Positions 1 through 9,065 of a DNA stretch of 22,497 nt are shown piece after piece. Numbering within the stretch: the first letter of the stretch is position 1; every line of letters starts with the position of its first letter. Made by a program: the position numbers and the translations under genes. The notes under the pieces are model-generated. The model was given only the letters and a program-made list of their open reading frames with translations, was not told the DNA's origin and searched no databases. Source of the stretch: a virus; IMG/VR virus record IMGVR_UViG_3300020450_000103, positions 1 through 22,497 of that record, one strand, 5' to 3'.

Positions 1-20
1 AGAATAATATTCATTATTCT
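1..20. repeat. 8-bp AT-rich inverted repeat at the window edge
   Basis: Bases 1-8 (AGAATAAT) are the exact reverse complement of bases 13-20 (ATTATTCT), with a 4-base loop. It lies just before the ribosome binding site of the first gene. It could be the end of a weak terminator of an upstream gene or a mRNA hairpin. There is no clear T-run after it, so no role can be assigned. Confidence 0.4.
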
Positions 21-40
21 AAAACTATTTGGAGATTATC

Positions 41-268
41 ATGAAGTCAGACCATGCTAAATTAGTAGAAAAATTAAATGAAATGAAAACCAATGGTACA
101 TTGGTGGAATTTTTTGCTAAACTAAAACAGGCCATAATGAAAGTTAAAGATGACGAATTAGACAAAGTACTAAAAGGTAGAAATAAGGCTGTTATAGATT
201 TAGTAAAGGCATTTAAGAAAAATCCAGAAGCCTTTGGTAGTAGTTACCGTAAATCAGTAGGTCGTTAA
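41..268 (+). CDS. Small lysine-rich phage protein of unknown function
   Basis: A 75-residue protein that I do not recognise. I chose the ATG at 41 over an in-frame TTG at 29 because GGAG at 31-34 sits six bases before the ATG. The product is highly charged and looks all-helical, with repeated Lys/Glu heptad-like stretches (residues 5-25 and 30-60) and a basic C-terminus. It has no membrane segment and no cysteine. It ends two bases before the tape-measure-like gene, so the two are probably co-translated. Small proteins just upstream of tape measure genes are sometimes tail assembly chaperones, but nothing in the sequence shows that here. Confidence 0.7.
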   Translation: MKSDHAKLVEKLNEMKTNGTLVEFFAKLKQAIMKVKDDELDKVLKGRNKAVIDLVKAFKKNPEAFGSSYRKSVGR

Positions 269-270
269 TA

Positions 271-2781
271 ATGCCTGATCCATCAGTAAACGACTTCCTT
301 TCTGAAGAAAGAGCCAGCCAAGAAGCTAGAACTACAGAGTTGATGATTGAACAACAAGCAGTTCAAGAAAAAATAAACAAACTCAAAAAAGAATATAAGA
401 CGGCCTCTAAAGACGCTCAAGAAGCTATACGCAAACAAATAGAAGAACAAGCCAAATTAAATCGAGCACTAAAAGATGAAATGAAAATATTAGGTTTAAT
501 TGGTAATCAATTAGATGATAATATTGGTGTAATGGATAGGGAGTCATTATTGGCATTTGATATAGTTGGTGCTAAAAAGAAACAAGCTGCGATTGATAAA
601 CAGATAGCTCTTTTAAATCAAAAGAAAGGTGATTTGACTGGAAAAGACTTAGATAAAGTAAATGAGTTGATTAAAAAGTTGGAAGAGCAGGCTGGGTTGG
701 GAAAGAAAATTAATGAAGAAACAATGCAAGCAGCTTCTGAAGCACAGACTTTAAATAAATCTTTTGATATGTTGTTGGGTAATTTTGGTTTATCGGTAGA
801 TAAATTAGAGAAAATGAAAGACTCTACAGGAATATTAGGTCAAGGAATGATGAGTATTAAAACTGCTGTTGTTGCTGGATTAGTGGTTGGTTTGGGATTA
901 GCTGTCAAGTATATGATAGAGTTAGTAAAAGGTTCGATAGCATTACAAAAAGAATTAGGTGTTGGTTATGATACTGCTAAAGGTTTTAAAAAGGCGTTTG
1001 ATGATGCTCAATTTAGTGTGGGATTTTTTGGCCAAAGAGTTAAAGACTTATTTACTTTGGATATGGATGAATTTACTGGTGGATTTAGAAAGGCCGCTGA
1101 AAATTATTTTTTAGATATAGATTTAAAAGATGCAGTTAACCAACTCAAGACACAATTTAAAGGTATTCAAGATGGAGCAGGTGGTTTATTGAATGAAGAG
1201 GAGTTTACCAAAAAAGCAAACATGATGGCAAAAGCAGCACAAATGTTAGGTACAGATGTTGCAACTATGGCTAAGGCGTCAAAAAATCTTATGAATTTAA
1301 CTGGAATGTCTTTTGAAGGTGCACAAGTTCAATTATTAGATATGGCAAAAGAATTGAAAAAGAGTGGTATAGCTGAAGGTGATTTCATGGCAGATATGGC
1401 TAATAATGCTGAAGATGTTGCAAGATATATGAAAGAGAGTGGAACTAATATATTTAAGGCAGCCGCAGCCGCTAGAAAAATGGGAGTTGAATTAGGAACT
1501 TTGACTAAAATATCTAGTAGTTTATTAGATTTTGAAAGTAGTATAGAGGCCGAAATGCAAGCCTCTTTAATGGTAGGAAAACAATTAAATTATGATAAGG
1601 CTAGACAACTTGCATTAGAGGGTGATATAGCTGGTGCCGCAAGAAATGTTGTTGACCAAATAGGTGGTGCCGCAGAATTTGCAAAAATGAATGTTTTACA
1701 AAGAGATGCTTTGGCAGCTTCTATTGGGGTTGATGTTAATGAATTATCTGCAATGATTACTGGAAGGAAAACACAAAGTCCAGAACAAAAAGAGGCACAG
1801 GAAACCAGAGAAGCTCAGATACAAGCAATGAAAGCTTCAGAGGCAAACACAAATGCTATAGACAGATTAACTGAAACTATTAATAGTAGTACATTGATGA
1901 AGGATGTAGATAAAGCAGTAGATACATCTGCAGATATATCTAAAGGTTTGTTGATGGGATTACCTGCTGCTATACCTGGTAATTTTTTATCCGCGGCAAT
2001 AAGTAAAAAACTTCCAAATAAAGTAGATAAAGTGACTCAACCAGAAATTAAAACAACAAAATCTGGAAGATTTAAAGTAGATAATACAAAAGGTCCTGGT
2101 TTTTTAAAAGAAGAGGATGCAGTTAAAAAGGCACAATCTATTGCACAGGAGACCGCAGAAGAATTAGTAAAACAATCAGACGAGACAGCAGGATTTTTCT
2201 CAAAACTTTTCGGTAAAGCTGCAAAATCAAAAACTTTGAAAGTAGCAGGTAAAGGCACTGCGGCCTTGGGAGTTGCAATGGATGTTTATAATGTAGCTGA
2301 ATCCGCGATGGATGAAACACAAACTAAACAAGATACTGCTAAAGTGGCAACTGAAGCAGTAACTGGTGGTCTTGCTGCGGCCGCTGCGGCAGCTGCTACT
2401 GCGGCATTAGCGACATCTTGGTCAGGACCAGGAGCACTAGTTGCAGGTCTTGTGGCAGGTGGTGTGGCGTATTTAGGTGGAAGTAAATTGGGTGGTATGG
2501 CTGCTGATGAACTTGATTTTGGTGGAACTTCTGAATTGACGGCAGAAAATGCACAGGCTCAAATAGCACAAGAATTTAGGGATTTAAGTGGTACACAACA
2601 AGCTGATTTGAAAAAGGCGGTAGAAGATGGTGCCACCTCTACTAAAGAATTATTAGCAATATTAAGGGAAAGAGAAGATAAGAATGAATCTGATATGGCA
2701 GAATTAATAACAATTATGCAAGCGGTTGTTGATGCACAATTGGGAACAAATACATCTGTAAAAGGATTGGTAAATAACTAA
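271..2781 (+). CDS. Probable tail tape measure protein
   Basis: An 836-residue protein with the build of a phage tail length ruler: an N-terminal charged coiled-coil region (about residues 10-75 and 100-150), a first hydrophobic glycine/valine segment (about 197-220), long helical alanine-rich stretches, and a second hydrophobic alanine/glycine-rich block (about 700-740). Such proteins set tail length inside the tube and their hydrophobic parts are thought to help DNA cross the inner membrane. The region around residues 395-500 is a compact helical domain rich in Ala and Met. The gene opens the tail cluster, directly before a baseplate/tail protein, a LysM wedge protein and a hub-like protein, which fits. 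The identification comes from composition, size and context, not from a catalytic motif. A different large structural protein remains possible. Confidence 0.7.
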   Translation: MPDPSVNDFLSEERASQEARTTELMIEQQAVQEKINKLKKEYKTASKDAQEAIRKQIEEQAKLNRALKDEMKILGLIGNQLDDNIGVMDRESLLAFDIVGAKKKQAAIDKQIALLNQKKGDLTGKDLDKVNELIKKLEEQAGLGKKINEETMQAASEAQTLNKSFDMLLGNFGLSVDKLEKMKDSTGILGQGMMSIKTAVVAGLVVGLGLAVKYMIELVKGSIALQKELGVGYDTAKGFKKAFDDAQFSVGFFGQRVKDLFTLDMDEFTGGFRKAAENYFLDIDLKDAVNQLKTQFKGIQDGAGGLLNEEEFTKKANMMAKAAQMLGTDVATMAKASKNLMNLTGMSFEGAQVQLLDMAKELKKSGIAEGDFMADMANNAEDVARYMKESGTNIFKAAAAARKMGVELGTLTKISSSLLDFESSIEAEMQASLMVGKQLNYDKARQLALEGDIAGAARNVVDQIGGAAEFAKMNVLQRDALAASIGVDVNELSAMITGRKTQSPEQKEAQETREAQIQAMKASEANTNAIDRLTETINSSTLMKDVDKAVDTSADISKGLLMGLPAAIPGNFLSAAISKKLPNKVDKVTQPEIKTTKSGRFKVDNTKGPGFLKEEDAVKKAQSIAQETAEELVKQSDETAGFFSKLFGKAAKSKTLKVAGKGTAALGVAMDVYNVAESAMDETQTKQDTAKVATEAVTGGLAAAAAAAATAALATSWSGPGALVAGLVAGGVAYLGGSKLGGMAADELDFGGTSELTAENAQAQIAQEFRDLSGTQQADLKKAVEDGATSTKELLAILREREDKNESDMAELITIMQAVVDAQLGTNTSVKGLVNN

Positions 2782-2790
2782 GGAATTATA

Positions 2791-5715
2791 ATGGCACTCA
2801 TTGATATGTTAACCGATATAAAAAGTTTTAACTACAAAAAAGTAGGTCAAAAACATGATGAGTATTTCGGAGAGGATGCTGCTACAGGATTTACACCCAA
2901 TCGTGAAACAGGTGATAAGACTGAATTTATAAATAAAGATTCTACATTTGGTCCTGGTGGTAATGTTAATTTCTTCAAAGATAAGAATGCTACAGGATTT
3001 ACTGAATTTAGAGATACTGGTAATCCAACCGAATATATACCTGGTAGTGGTAATGATTTCAATTTCAAAAATAAAACCAATACTGTAGATTACTTTTTAA
3101 ATAAAAATCAAACAGGATTTACACATGATAGATTTAATATAAGTGGTAATGATATCGGAAATACTGAATTCATCATAGGTAGTGGAAATGATTTTAATTT
3201 TACTGAAAAAAGAGGATTTTCAACATTTAATACTACTAAAGCATATACGATAGACAGAGATACTTTTGATGAAACAGAATTACCTGATGGTGGTGGTAGT
3301 CTTTATAGTCAATCACCAAAGTTATTTCATCTTGCTGGAGGTGGTACAGATTTTTTTGCTAATAAAATGATAGGTGAGGGATTTATAGTTAGAAAGGATG
3401 AACAACTAGGTGTATCAGATTTCTACGGTGCTAATACACCTGGTTATATAAATTTTAATAGTATGCAATTACCAAAAATTCATATTGGTATTAATTATAT
3501 TCCAAATATTAATGCTACAGGATTTACTACAAAAAGAACGGAAAAAGATTTAGGACCAGCTGGTGGTGGTTTTGCGGAAGTTGAACCTGGTGGTACAGCA
3601 GGTGAATATATAATAGGTTCTGGTTTATTAGATATAGATGGTTCACCTATATCAGGTCCTACTAATTTCTTTCCTAATAGTTTTGGAGTCGGTTTCATAC
3701 CAAATGCACAAGATTTGTATAATGCCAATGAACTAAATCCACCTGGTGGTGCTGGTAGAAGTATGTTCAATTTAGAAACTGTTGTTGAAAATCCTGGTGC
3801 CGCAGATGGTGCTCAAGAAAAATTTCAATTAGCTATTGGTAATGTAAGAACTGCAAGAACAAGTGTTGAATTACAAGCACAAGGTAGTAGGGAAGTTCCA
3901 TTAAGTAGCACACCCAATATACCATTTTCATATCAATTTTCAGACATTCATCCATACGGTGAGGCACCAAATAGATTAGCTTTAACAGATAGATTAGGTG
4001 AAGTTGATGAAGAATATAAAAAGTTTGGTGGTAATGCTGGTTTAAGAACTGGTAACTTAGGTTTTGATGAACCTTTTGTAATAAAAGAAATTGGTGATGG
4101 ATATGATACTATAGGTTGGGGTATGGTAGATGGACTTACCGACATACCATTTAAAGTAGTTAGGAGTGCAGAAGATTTAATACGATTGGGTAAGTGGACA
4201 CTTACAGCTAAAGGTATTGTTTGGAATTTAAAACAATTTTTATTACAAAGTCAGAATGCAATGCCTGGTACTAGACTATTTAACCCAGCTGGTCCTTTAG
4301 GTTCTACAGTTCCATTATTTCACTTACCAAGACATACTGGAGGAACTTTCATTGACTTCCAAGATCCTCCAGACTATAATACAAATTTTGATGGTTTGAA
4401 TGTAAAAACAAGTGATGGTACTACTGGTAATATGGGAGCTCCAGAGGATGAAGGTCCACCAGGAGATATATTTGGAGATGCACAATATTGGTCAAATAAA
4501 GCCAAGGAATTAAAACGAAAGGCAGAAAATGCTCATGATGCTTTGACAGCAATGTTAGCTGGAGCACCAATTTCAAATAGATTAGAGAGTCTATTAGTAT
4601 CGAGAGTAGAAGTTACCAAAGAAGATGAGGTAGATACAAGAAAAAAAGTAGAAAAGTTTACAGCTGGTTTGTTAGAAGAACTTGGGATGGGAAATAAACA
4701 TTTCATTAACCCACGACAAGTGGTTAAAAGTACTAAAGGTCCTTACGGTGCGGATTTAGAACAAGTTTTTGATAGAAAGGAAGGTGGAATACATACCAAA
4801 AATGGTAATACACTAATTACACAATACACAAATTTACAAGAGTTTAAAGGTAAAAAATTTGGCCAAAGTGATGTAGCGATGGTTACTAGTAATGAAGATT
4901 ATACAACAGTAAAAAGTACGGATTTTAATAAACATTCATTAGCCAAAAAGGCCAGTACATATAAATTAGGTAAAGGTAAGATAAAAAAGGGTACTCAAAT
5001 TTATGAGGTTGGTGTATCAAATATGCTACAAGTACCTTATCATGGTCAATTCAATAAATTAAATAGTAGTTTAGCTGATAAAACTAAAATACCAGATGAC
5101 TTTGTAAAATTCAGAATAAGAGAAGCCGTAAATGGTAAGTGGTTAATATTCCCAGCACATTTAGGAACAATAACTGATACAACTACACCAGAATGGACAA
5201 AGGAAAGATATATTGGTAGACCAGACCAAACACATATTTATACTGGAGCTAGTCGTAATGTTTCATTTGATTTTAAGGTGGCGGCATTCACTAAACAAGA
5301 AATACCAATCATACAAGAAAAAATGAATTATTTAGTAGGTTTGGCATGGCCAACATATAAATCAGATGATACACCAGTAGCACCTTATGTTTATTTAACC
5401 ATTGGTGATATGTTTAATAATACACCAGGATACTTTGAAAACATAACCGTAACAGTTGAAGAAAATGCTGTATGGGAAATAGATGATGGTTTTCAAATAC
5501 CACAATTTTTTAATGTATCATTAACATTTGCTTATGTTGGTAAATATCTACCAACCACTACAGGTAAACATTATGAAGTGCCTTGGTTAAAAGACCACGG
5601 TGCTGGGGCTTCATCACATGGAACATTTGATAAAGATCCAAGAGATGGTTCAACAAGTAGACCATTTATAAAGGGTACACAAAAATGGACAGACTCACTA
5701 CCAGTTAAGGTTTAA
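2791..5715 (+). CDS. Large baseplate/tail structural protein with N-terminal ATGFT repeats
   Basis: A 974-residue protein with two parts. The N-terminal third carries a repeated motif, roughly aromatic-x4-6-[NQ]xTGFTxxR followed by a TE[FY]I-x-GSGNDFNF-like segment. Clear ATGFT or QTGFT copies begin at nucleotides 2881, 2989, 3109 and 3514, and degenerate copies (GEGFI, GVGFIP) lie near 3374 and 3685. The C-terminal 220 residues (about 750-960) look like a compact beta-rich tail domain: KFRI...NGKWLIFPAHLGTITD, a YIGRPDQTHIYTG turn, aromatic strands and LTIGDMFNNTPGYF. This pattern is typical of tube-proximal or baseplate proteins of contractile phages as I know them. It is followed two bases later by the gp53-like gene, with AAGG (5707-5710) inside its own 3' end serving that gene. 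The exact T4 counterpart is not clear. Confidence 0.65.
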   Translation: MALIDMLTDIKSFNYKKVGQKHDEYFGEDAATGFTPNRETGDKTEFINKDSTFGPGGNVNFFKDKNATGFTEFRDTGNPTEYIPGSGNDFNFKNKTNTVDYFLNKNQTGFTHDRFNISGNDIGNTEFIIGSGNDFNFTEKRGFSTFNTTKAYTIDRDTFDETELPDGGGSLYSQSPKLFHLAGGGTDFFANKMIGEGFIVRKDEQLGVSDFYGANTPGYINFNSMQLPKIHIGINYIPNINATGFTTKRTEKDLGPAGGGFAEVEPGGTAGEYIIGSGLLDIDGSPISGPTNFFPNSFGVGFIPNAQDLYNANELNPPGGAGRSMFNLETVVENPGAADGAQEKFQLAIGNVRTARTSVELQAQGSREVPLSSTPNIPFSYQFSDIHPYGEAPNRLALTDRLGEVDEEYKKFGGNAGLRTGNLGFDEPFVIKEIGDGYDTIGWGMVDGLTDIPFKVVRSAEDLIRLGKWTLTAKGIVWNLKQFLLQSQNAMPGTRLFNPAGPLGSTVPLFHLPRHTGGTFIDFQDPPDYNTNFDGLNVKTSDGTTGNMGAPEDEGPPGDIFGDAQYWSNKAKELKRKAENAHDALTAMLAGAPISNRLESLLVSRVEVTKEDEVDTRKKVEKFTAGLLEELGMGNKHFINPRQVVKSTKGPYGADLEQVFDRKEGGIHTKNGNTLITQYTNLQEFKGKKFGQSDVAMVTSNEDYTTVKSTDFNKHSLAKKASTYKLGKGKIKKGTQIYEVGVSNMLQVPYHGQFNKLNSSLADKTKIPDDFVKFRIREAVNGKWLIFPAHLGTITDTTTPEWTKERYIGRPDQTHIYTGASRNVSFDFKVAAFTKQEIPIIQEKMNYLVGLAWPTYKSDDTPVAPYVYLTIGDMFNNTPGYFENITVTVEENAVWEIDDGFQIPQFFNVSLTFAYVGKYLPTTTGKHYEVPWLKDHGAGASSHGTFDKDPRDGSTSRPFIKGTQKWTDSLPVKV

Positions 5716-5717
5716 TT

Positions 5718-6062
5718 ATGAGACATAAATATACAAGTAAAACAATAGATAAATTTACTGAAAATAGAGTTTTGGTAACTACACAATATCCTGAAATAAT
5801 CAGACAAGATAGTGATGTATTATATACTACAAAATTTGATGATACTTTATATACATTATCTTATAGATTTTATGGTACGATTGAAAATTGGTGGATTATA
5901 GCAAGAGCCAATGCACCATTTAAAGCTCGTAGTAAATTTCCACCAGGAACAAGATTAATAATACCGATAGAAATTGAGGATTTTCTTAGTGAATTTGCGA
6001 TGTTAAATTTACAAGAAGATGCATCAGATGAGGGTGAAACTAATACATCAACGGGATACTAA
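5718..6062 (+). CDS. 53: Baseplate wedge protein, gp53-like with LysM-like fold
   Basis: A 114-residue protein that resembles the gp53 wedge subunit of T4-like phages. The region DDTLYTLSYRFYGTIENWW (about residues 41-59) followed by an Ala-rich helix and PPGTRLIIP (75-83) is the classic small LysM-type arrangement: a start helix, aromatic residues for packing, and a final strand with proline before isoleucines. In T4, gp53 helps fix wedges around the central hub during baseplate assembly. The C-terminal tail is acidic and probably flexible. The stop overlaps the start of the next gene (TAATG at 6060), so the hub-like protein is translationally coupled. The family assignment is good; equivalence to T4 gp53, rather than another LysM baseplate protein, is likely but not certain. 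Confidence 0.75.
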   Translation: MRHKYTSKTIDKFTENRVLVTTQYPEIIRQDSDVLYTTKFDDTLYTLSYRFYGTIENWWIIARANAPFKARSKFPPGTRLIIPIEIEDFLSEFAMLNLQEDASDEGETNTSTGY

Positions 6063-8305
6063 TGTTTGATAAAGCTATAAATGGTGCTATAACCGCCACC
6101 TTAACAAATAGAGAAAATGCTCTTAACAGAGAGGGTAGTTATAAACCTTTAGAACCACAAAATGTCTCTGTTCGAGACGCCTCCATGACCGATATATTAA
6201 CAAGAGCGGTATGGGCTAGGTGTACTTCATCTGTAATAGATTCTGCTACTGGTAAATTAGTAAGAATTTCAAGTGCTTTTAAAGATGGTAAACCAATTAA
6301 TAAACCATTGGCATCAAAGGTTTCATTATTTACATCCGATCCTAATGCAAAATTCAGACCACATAGTGGTATTACCTCAATTAGTACTAATTTTAAAAAC
6401 TCATACATGCAATATATTACTGTGAACTTTACACTATGGGATCCTGCAGATTTTAATAAATATGAATCAGCATTTTTAAAACATGGAAATACCGTAACTG
6501 TAGAATGGGGGTGGTCTAATTGTACCGCTGGTGGTATAAAACCCAACACAGGAAATGACTTTACAGCCTTACTAAAACAACAAAATTCTGAAATAAATTC
6601 TGTTGGTGGAGAGAAGTGTATAGCTAGTGGGTTAGTTAAAAGTTTTAGTTGGAATATAGGACCAAATGGTGAATATAAATGTACTACAGATTTAATTTCC
6701 ATGGCAAATAATATATTCGGTGCTCAAGTGGGTAAGGATGATACAAATATTGACTCAAAGAAGAAAGCAAAGGCAGAGGCAGATGCTATAAAAGAAGCTA
6801 ATCTAAGATTTAAAATATTTATGGATAAATTACCAGCAGTAATACAACAATCAAAAGGTGGTGGTTTTACCTATTACAATGAGTCAAAGAAAATGGGTTG
6901 GTGTAGTTATGAATGGTTTGAAAATAGATTAAATACCTTTTTCGCACAAGAAAGTGGTAAAAGTGGTTTAGTAGTATCAAAGATAAATACTGGCAATCAA
7001 ACTTGTTATAATCATGCTAATTTGTGTGCTACTAGTTGGCATTGTATGACTGGTAAAGTAGAAAGGGTAAGTGAGATTGAAGCTGTGATGAATGCAGATC
7101 CTGAAGGTGAAGCAGATGAATATAAGGGATATGACCAAGCAACAAAAGATGAATATGCTATTGTTCAAGAAATTTTGGGTACATTATCTGGTGGAGTACA
7201 ACCTGGTTTTTACAAGGGTTTTGTTTTTAGTGCTAAATTCCTACAAGAAAATTTTGGTAATGAAGTTGATTCCTTACAAAATGCTTTACAGAGTTTTTGG
7301 AATACTGTTAGTGCGGAGTATGGTGGTTACTTTTCAACAGAAGTTGTAGCTCACGATACAGAACCTACCATTGTGGTAAAGTCAAGAACTACTACACCAG
7401 TTCCTGTGGCATCATCTGGTTATACCTTTAAAGTATACAATAAAAAATCATTAATGAAAGATTTTAATGTAAATGTAAAAATGGATAGTAAATTAGTTAC
7501 ACAAGCAATGTATCATAGTAATAAGGGTACTTCTACAGTTGGTGACCAATCTACAAATAATCCTGAAAATATAGAAGCAACAGCACTTGGTTATTTGATG
7601 GCAAATGAGAATAATCCAGGAGATAGTGGAGTAACACAAGATGAAGTTTTTTATGATTTGATTTCACCGATGATGAAAGATTTATTTGTTACTGGTGGGG
7701 GTGCTTATTCAAATACTGGTTATTCAGTTACCAAAGATGAGTGGGCTGCTTTAAGTCCAACTGGTGCTGGTGGTGAAGAGGATGTAAAACAACATCAAGA
7801 TGATATTAGAAAACAACATATTACAGAGGCTTTGGTATCAGATATGTTGGATGAGGGATTTGAATATCCTGAAGTGGATCCAGAAAAACCATTATTAATA
7901 TGGACATTGGAAGGTGAGGTTGTTGAGGGTATTAGAATTGCTATGATGGCAGGGTTAGATAATAATAATACTGGTGGTGCTGGTGGGATGGTGCCAATTG
8001 TCCCTATCGGTGTTAGTTTTACACTTGCTGGTATTGGTGGTATAAGACCATTTGATGTATTTAATCTTTCATATTTACCAGACAGATATATGCAGAATGT
8101 AGACTTTCGTGTTACAAGTGTTAGTCACGATGTATCACCACAAGGTTGGAATACAAAGATTGATGCAAATATGAGAGTTAATTATAAAGCAGTGGAAGGT
8201 AAGAAAACTGCAAAGACTGGTGATGGTAAAAAATATACCGCGTACGATTATGCTAAAGCATATGCCGACCTCGAAAGACAGAAAAAAGAAACTGAAGGTG
8301 CTTAA
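6062..8305 (+). CDS. Baseplate hub-like structural protein
   Basis: A 747-residue protein. The N-terminal part (about 100-155) has RPHSGITSISTNFKN, TVNFTLWDPADF and FLKHGNTVTVEWGW, a beta-rich signature I associate with baseplate hub proteins of contractile phages. The C-terminal part (about 690-735) has IRPFDVFNLSYLPDRY, VDFRVTSVSHDVSPQ and TKIDANMRV, which fits the last strands of gpD/gp27-type hub domains. Such hubs join the tail tube to the spike and the baseplate ring. It is the last gene of the tail block. Several cysteines (about residues 154, 189, 209, 284 and 320-335) are unusual for an AT-rich phage structural protein. It could instead be another hub-associated structural protein. 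Confidence 0.65.
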   Translation: MFDKAINGAITATLTNRENALNREGSYKPLEPQNVSVRDASMTDILTRAVWARCTSSVIDSATGKLVRISSAFKDGKPINKPLASKVSLFTSDPNAKFRPHSGITSISTNFKNSYMQYITVNFTLWDPADFNKYESAFLKHGNTVTVEWGWSNCTAGGIKPNTGNDFTALLKQQNSEINSVGGEKCIASGLVKSFSWNIGPNGEYKCTTDLISMANNIFGAQVGKDDTNIDSKKKAKAEADAIKEANLRFKIFMDKLPAVIQQSKGGGFTYYNESKKMGWCSYEWFENRLNTFFAQESGKSGLVVSKINTGNQTCYNHANLCATSWHCMTGKVERVSEIEAVMNADPEGEADEYKGYDQATKDEYAIVQEILGTLSGGVQPGFYKGFVFSAKFLQENFGNEVDSLQNALQSFWNTVSAEYGGYFSTEVVAHDTEPTIVVKSRTTTPVPVASSGYTFKVYNKKSLMKDFNVNVKMDSKLVTQAMYHSNKGTSTVGDQSTNNPENIEATALGYLMANENNPGDSGVTQDEVFYDLISPMMKDLFVTGGGAYSNTGYSVTKDEWAALSPTGAGGEEDVKQHQDDIRKQHITEALVSDMLDEGFEYPEVDPEKPLLIWTLEGEVVEGIRIAMMAGLDNNNTGGAGGMVPIVPIGVSFTLAGIGGIRPFDVFNLSYLPDRYMQNVDFRVTSVSHDVSPQGWNTKIDANMRVNYKAVEGKKTAKTGDGKKYTAYDYAKAYADLERQKKETEGA

Positions 8306-8346
8306 TAAATTACATTTTGAGAAATTAGTTATATATTTATAATAAA
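8304..8346 (+). promoter_or_regulatory. Promoter-like AT-rich block before thyX, repeated at 14010
   Basis: The 15-mer AATAAATTACATTTT (8304-8318) is followed after ten bases by TTATATAT (8329-8336) and then the thyX ribosome binding site. The same 15-mer recurs at 14010-14024, followed after twelve bases by TTATATAT (14037-14044). Both lie in short intergenic gaps at the end of one gene block and the start of another. That placement suggests a phage promoter class with a TATATAT-like -10 region. The assignment is an inference from repetition and position. Confidence 0.5.
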
Positions 8347-8360
8347 TTAAGGTTATAGTT

Positions 8361-9065
8361 ATGTTAAAATCCCAAGTATTAGACAAAGGTTTTATCGAAG
8401 TAGTAGATTCTCTCGGTGATGACCTAACAGTAGTAAATTCCGCTCGTGTATCATTTGGTAAAAGAAAAACCAAGTTTGATAAATCAGATGAAAGATTAGT
8501 TAGGTATCTTGCCAAGTATAAACACTATTCACCATTCAGACATTTACAAGTTCAATTTCATGTAAAAGCACCAGAGTTCGTTATGAGACAATGGTATAAG
8601 CATGTAGTTGGTATTGAGACTACTTCAAATAGTTCTACCAAAGACCACGCTTGGAATGAGATTAGTGGTCGTTATGTACCAGTAGAGGAGTTTTACATAC
8701 CAGAGGTTTGGAGAAAACAGTCGGAAGATAATAAACAAGCTAGTGATGGTGTGTTAGATGATTTACAACAAAAACGAATGAACATGACTTATCAGGTATT
8801 TCTTAATCAAATGGAAATGGCTTATGAAACAATGATAAACGCTGGTGTAGCAAAAGAACAAGCTAGAGTACTATTACCTTTATCACAATACACCGAAGTA
8901 TATTGGACAGCATCCTTTCAAGCCATTATGAACTTCATTGAATTACGAGATGAGAAAACTTCACAAATCGAAATACAATTATATGCTAAGGCTATGAAAG
9001 AATTGATGTTTGATGTATTTCCAAAAACAACAGAGATATGGAGCAAACTTTATTGGGAAAAGTAA
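8361..9065 (+). CDS. thyX: Flavin-dependent thymidylate synthase ThyX
   Basis: A 234-residue enzyme that makes dTMP from dUMP, using methylenetetrahydrofolate, NADPH and FAD, as a homotetramer in the cytoplasm. Seen in the sequence: FRHLQVQFHVKAPEFVMRQW (59-78), the ThyX signature region RQWYKH...WNEISGRY (76-105), ARVLLPLSQYTEVYW (168-182), and ELRDEKTSQIEIQLYA (194-209) matching the conserved R...Q.EI..YA helix. Length fits the family. In common ThyX proteins the signature is RHR-x7-S; here it reads KHV with about a dozen extra residues before WNEISGRY. Start: ATG with AAGG eight bases upstream. Its end overlaps the next gene by 28 bases. Together with the class II ribonucleotide reductase it shows a phage that makes its own DNA precursors without the host's classical ThyA or class I enzymes. 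Confidence 0.92.
   Translation: MLKSQVLDKGFIEVVDSLGDDLTVVNSARVSFGKRKTKFDKSDERLVRYLAKYKHYSPFRHLQVQFHVKAPEFVMRQWYKHVVGIETTSNSSTKDHAWNEISGRYVPVEEFYIPEVWRKQSEDNKQASDGVLDDLQQKRMNMTYQVFLNQMEMAYETMINAGVAKEQARVLLPLSQYTEVYWTASFQAIMNFIELRDEKTSQIEIQLYAKAMKELMFDVFPKTTEIWSKLYWEK

Noticed and set aside
6139-6702. 187-codon open frame on the - strand
   Set aside because: It lies wholly inside the hub-like gene in the opposite direction, has no ribosome binding site or known domain, and the + strand frame has clear baseplate motifs.
7092-7349. 85-codon + strand frame overlapping the hub-like gene
   Set aside because: It is in another frame within a well-supported gene, rich in Leu/Ile/Lys from shifted AT-rich codons, with no domain.
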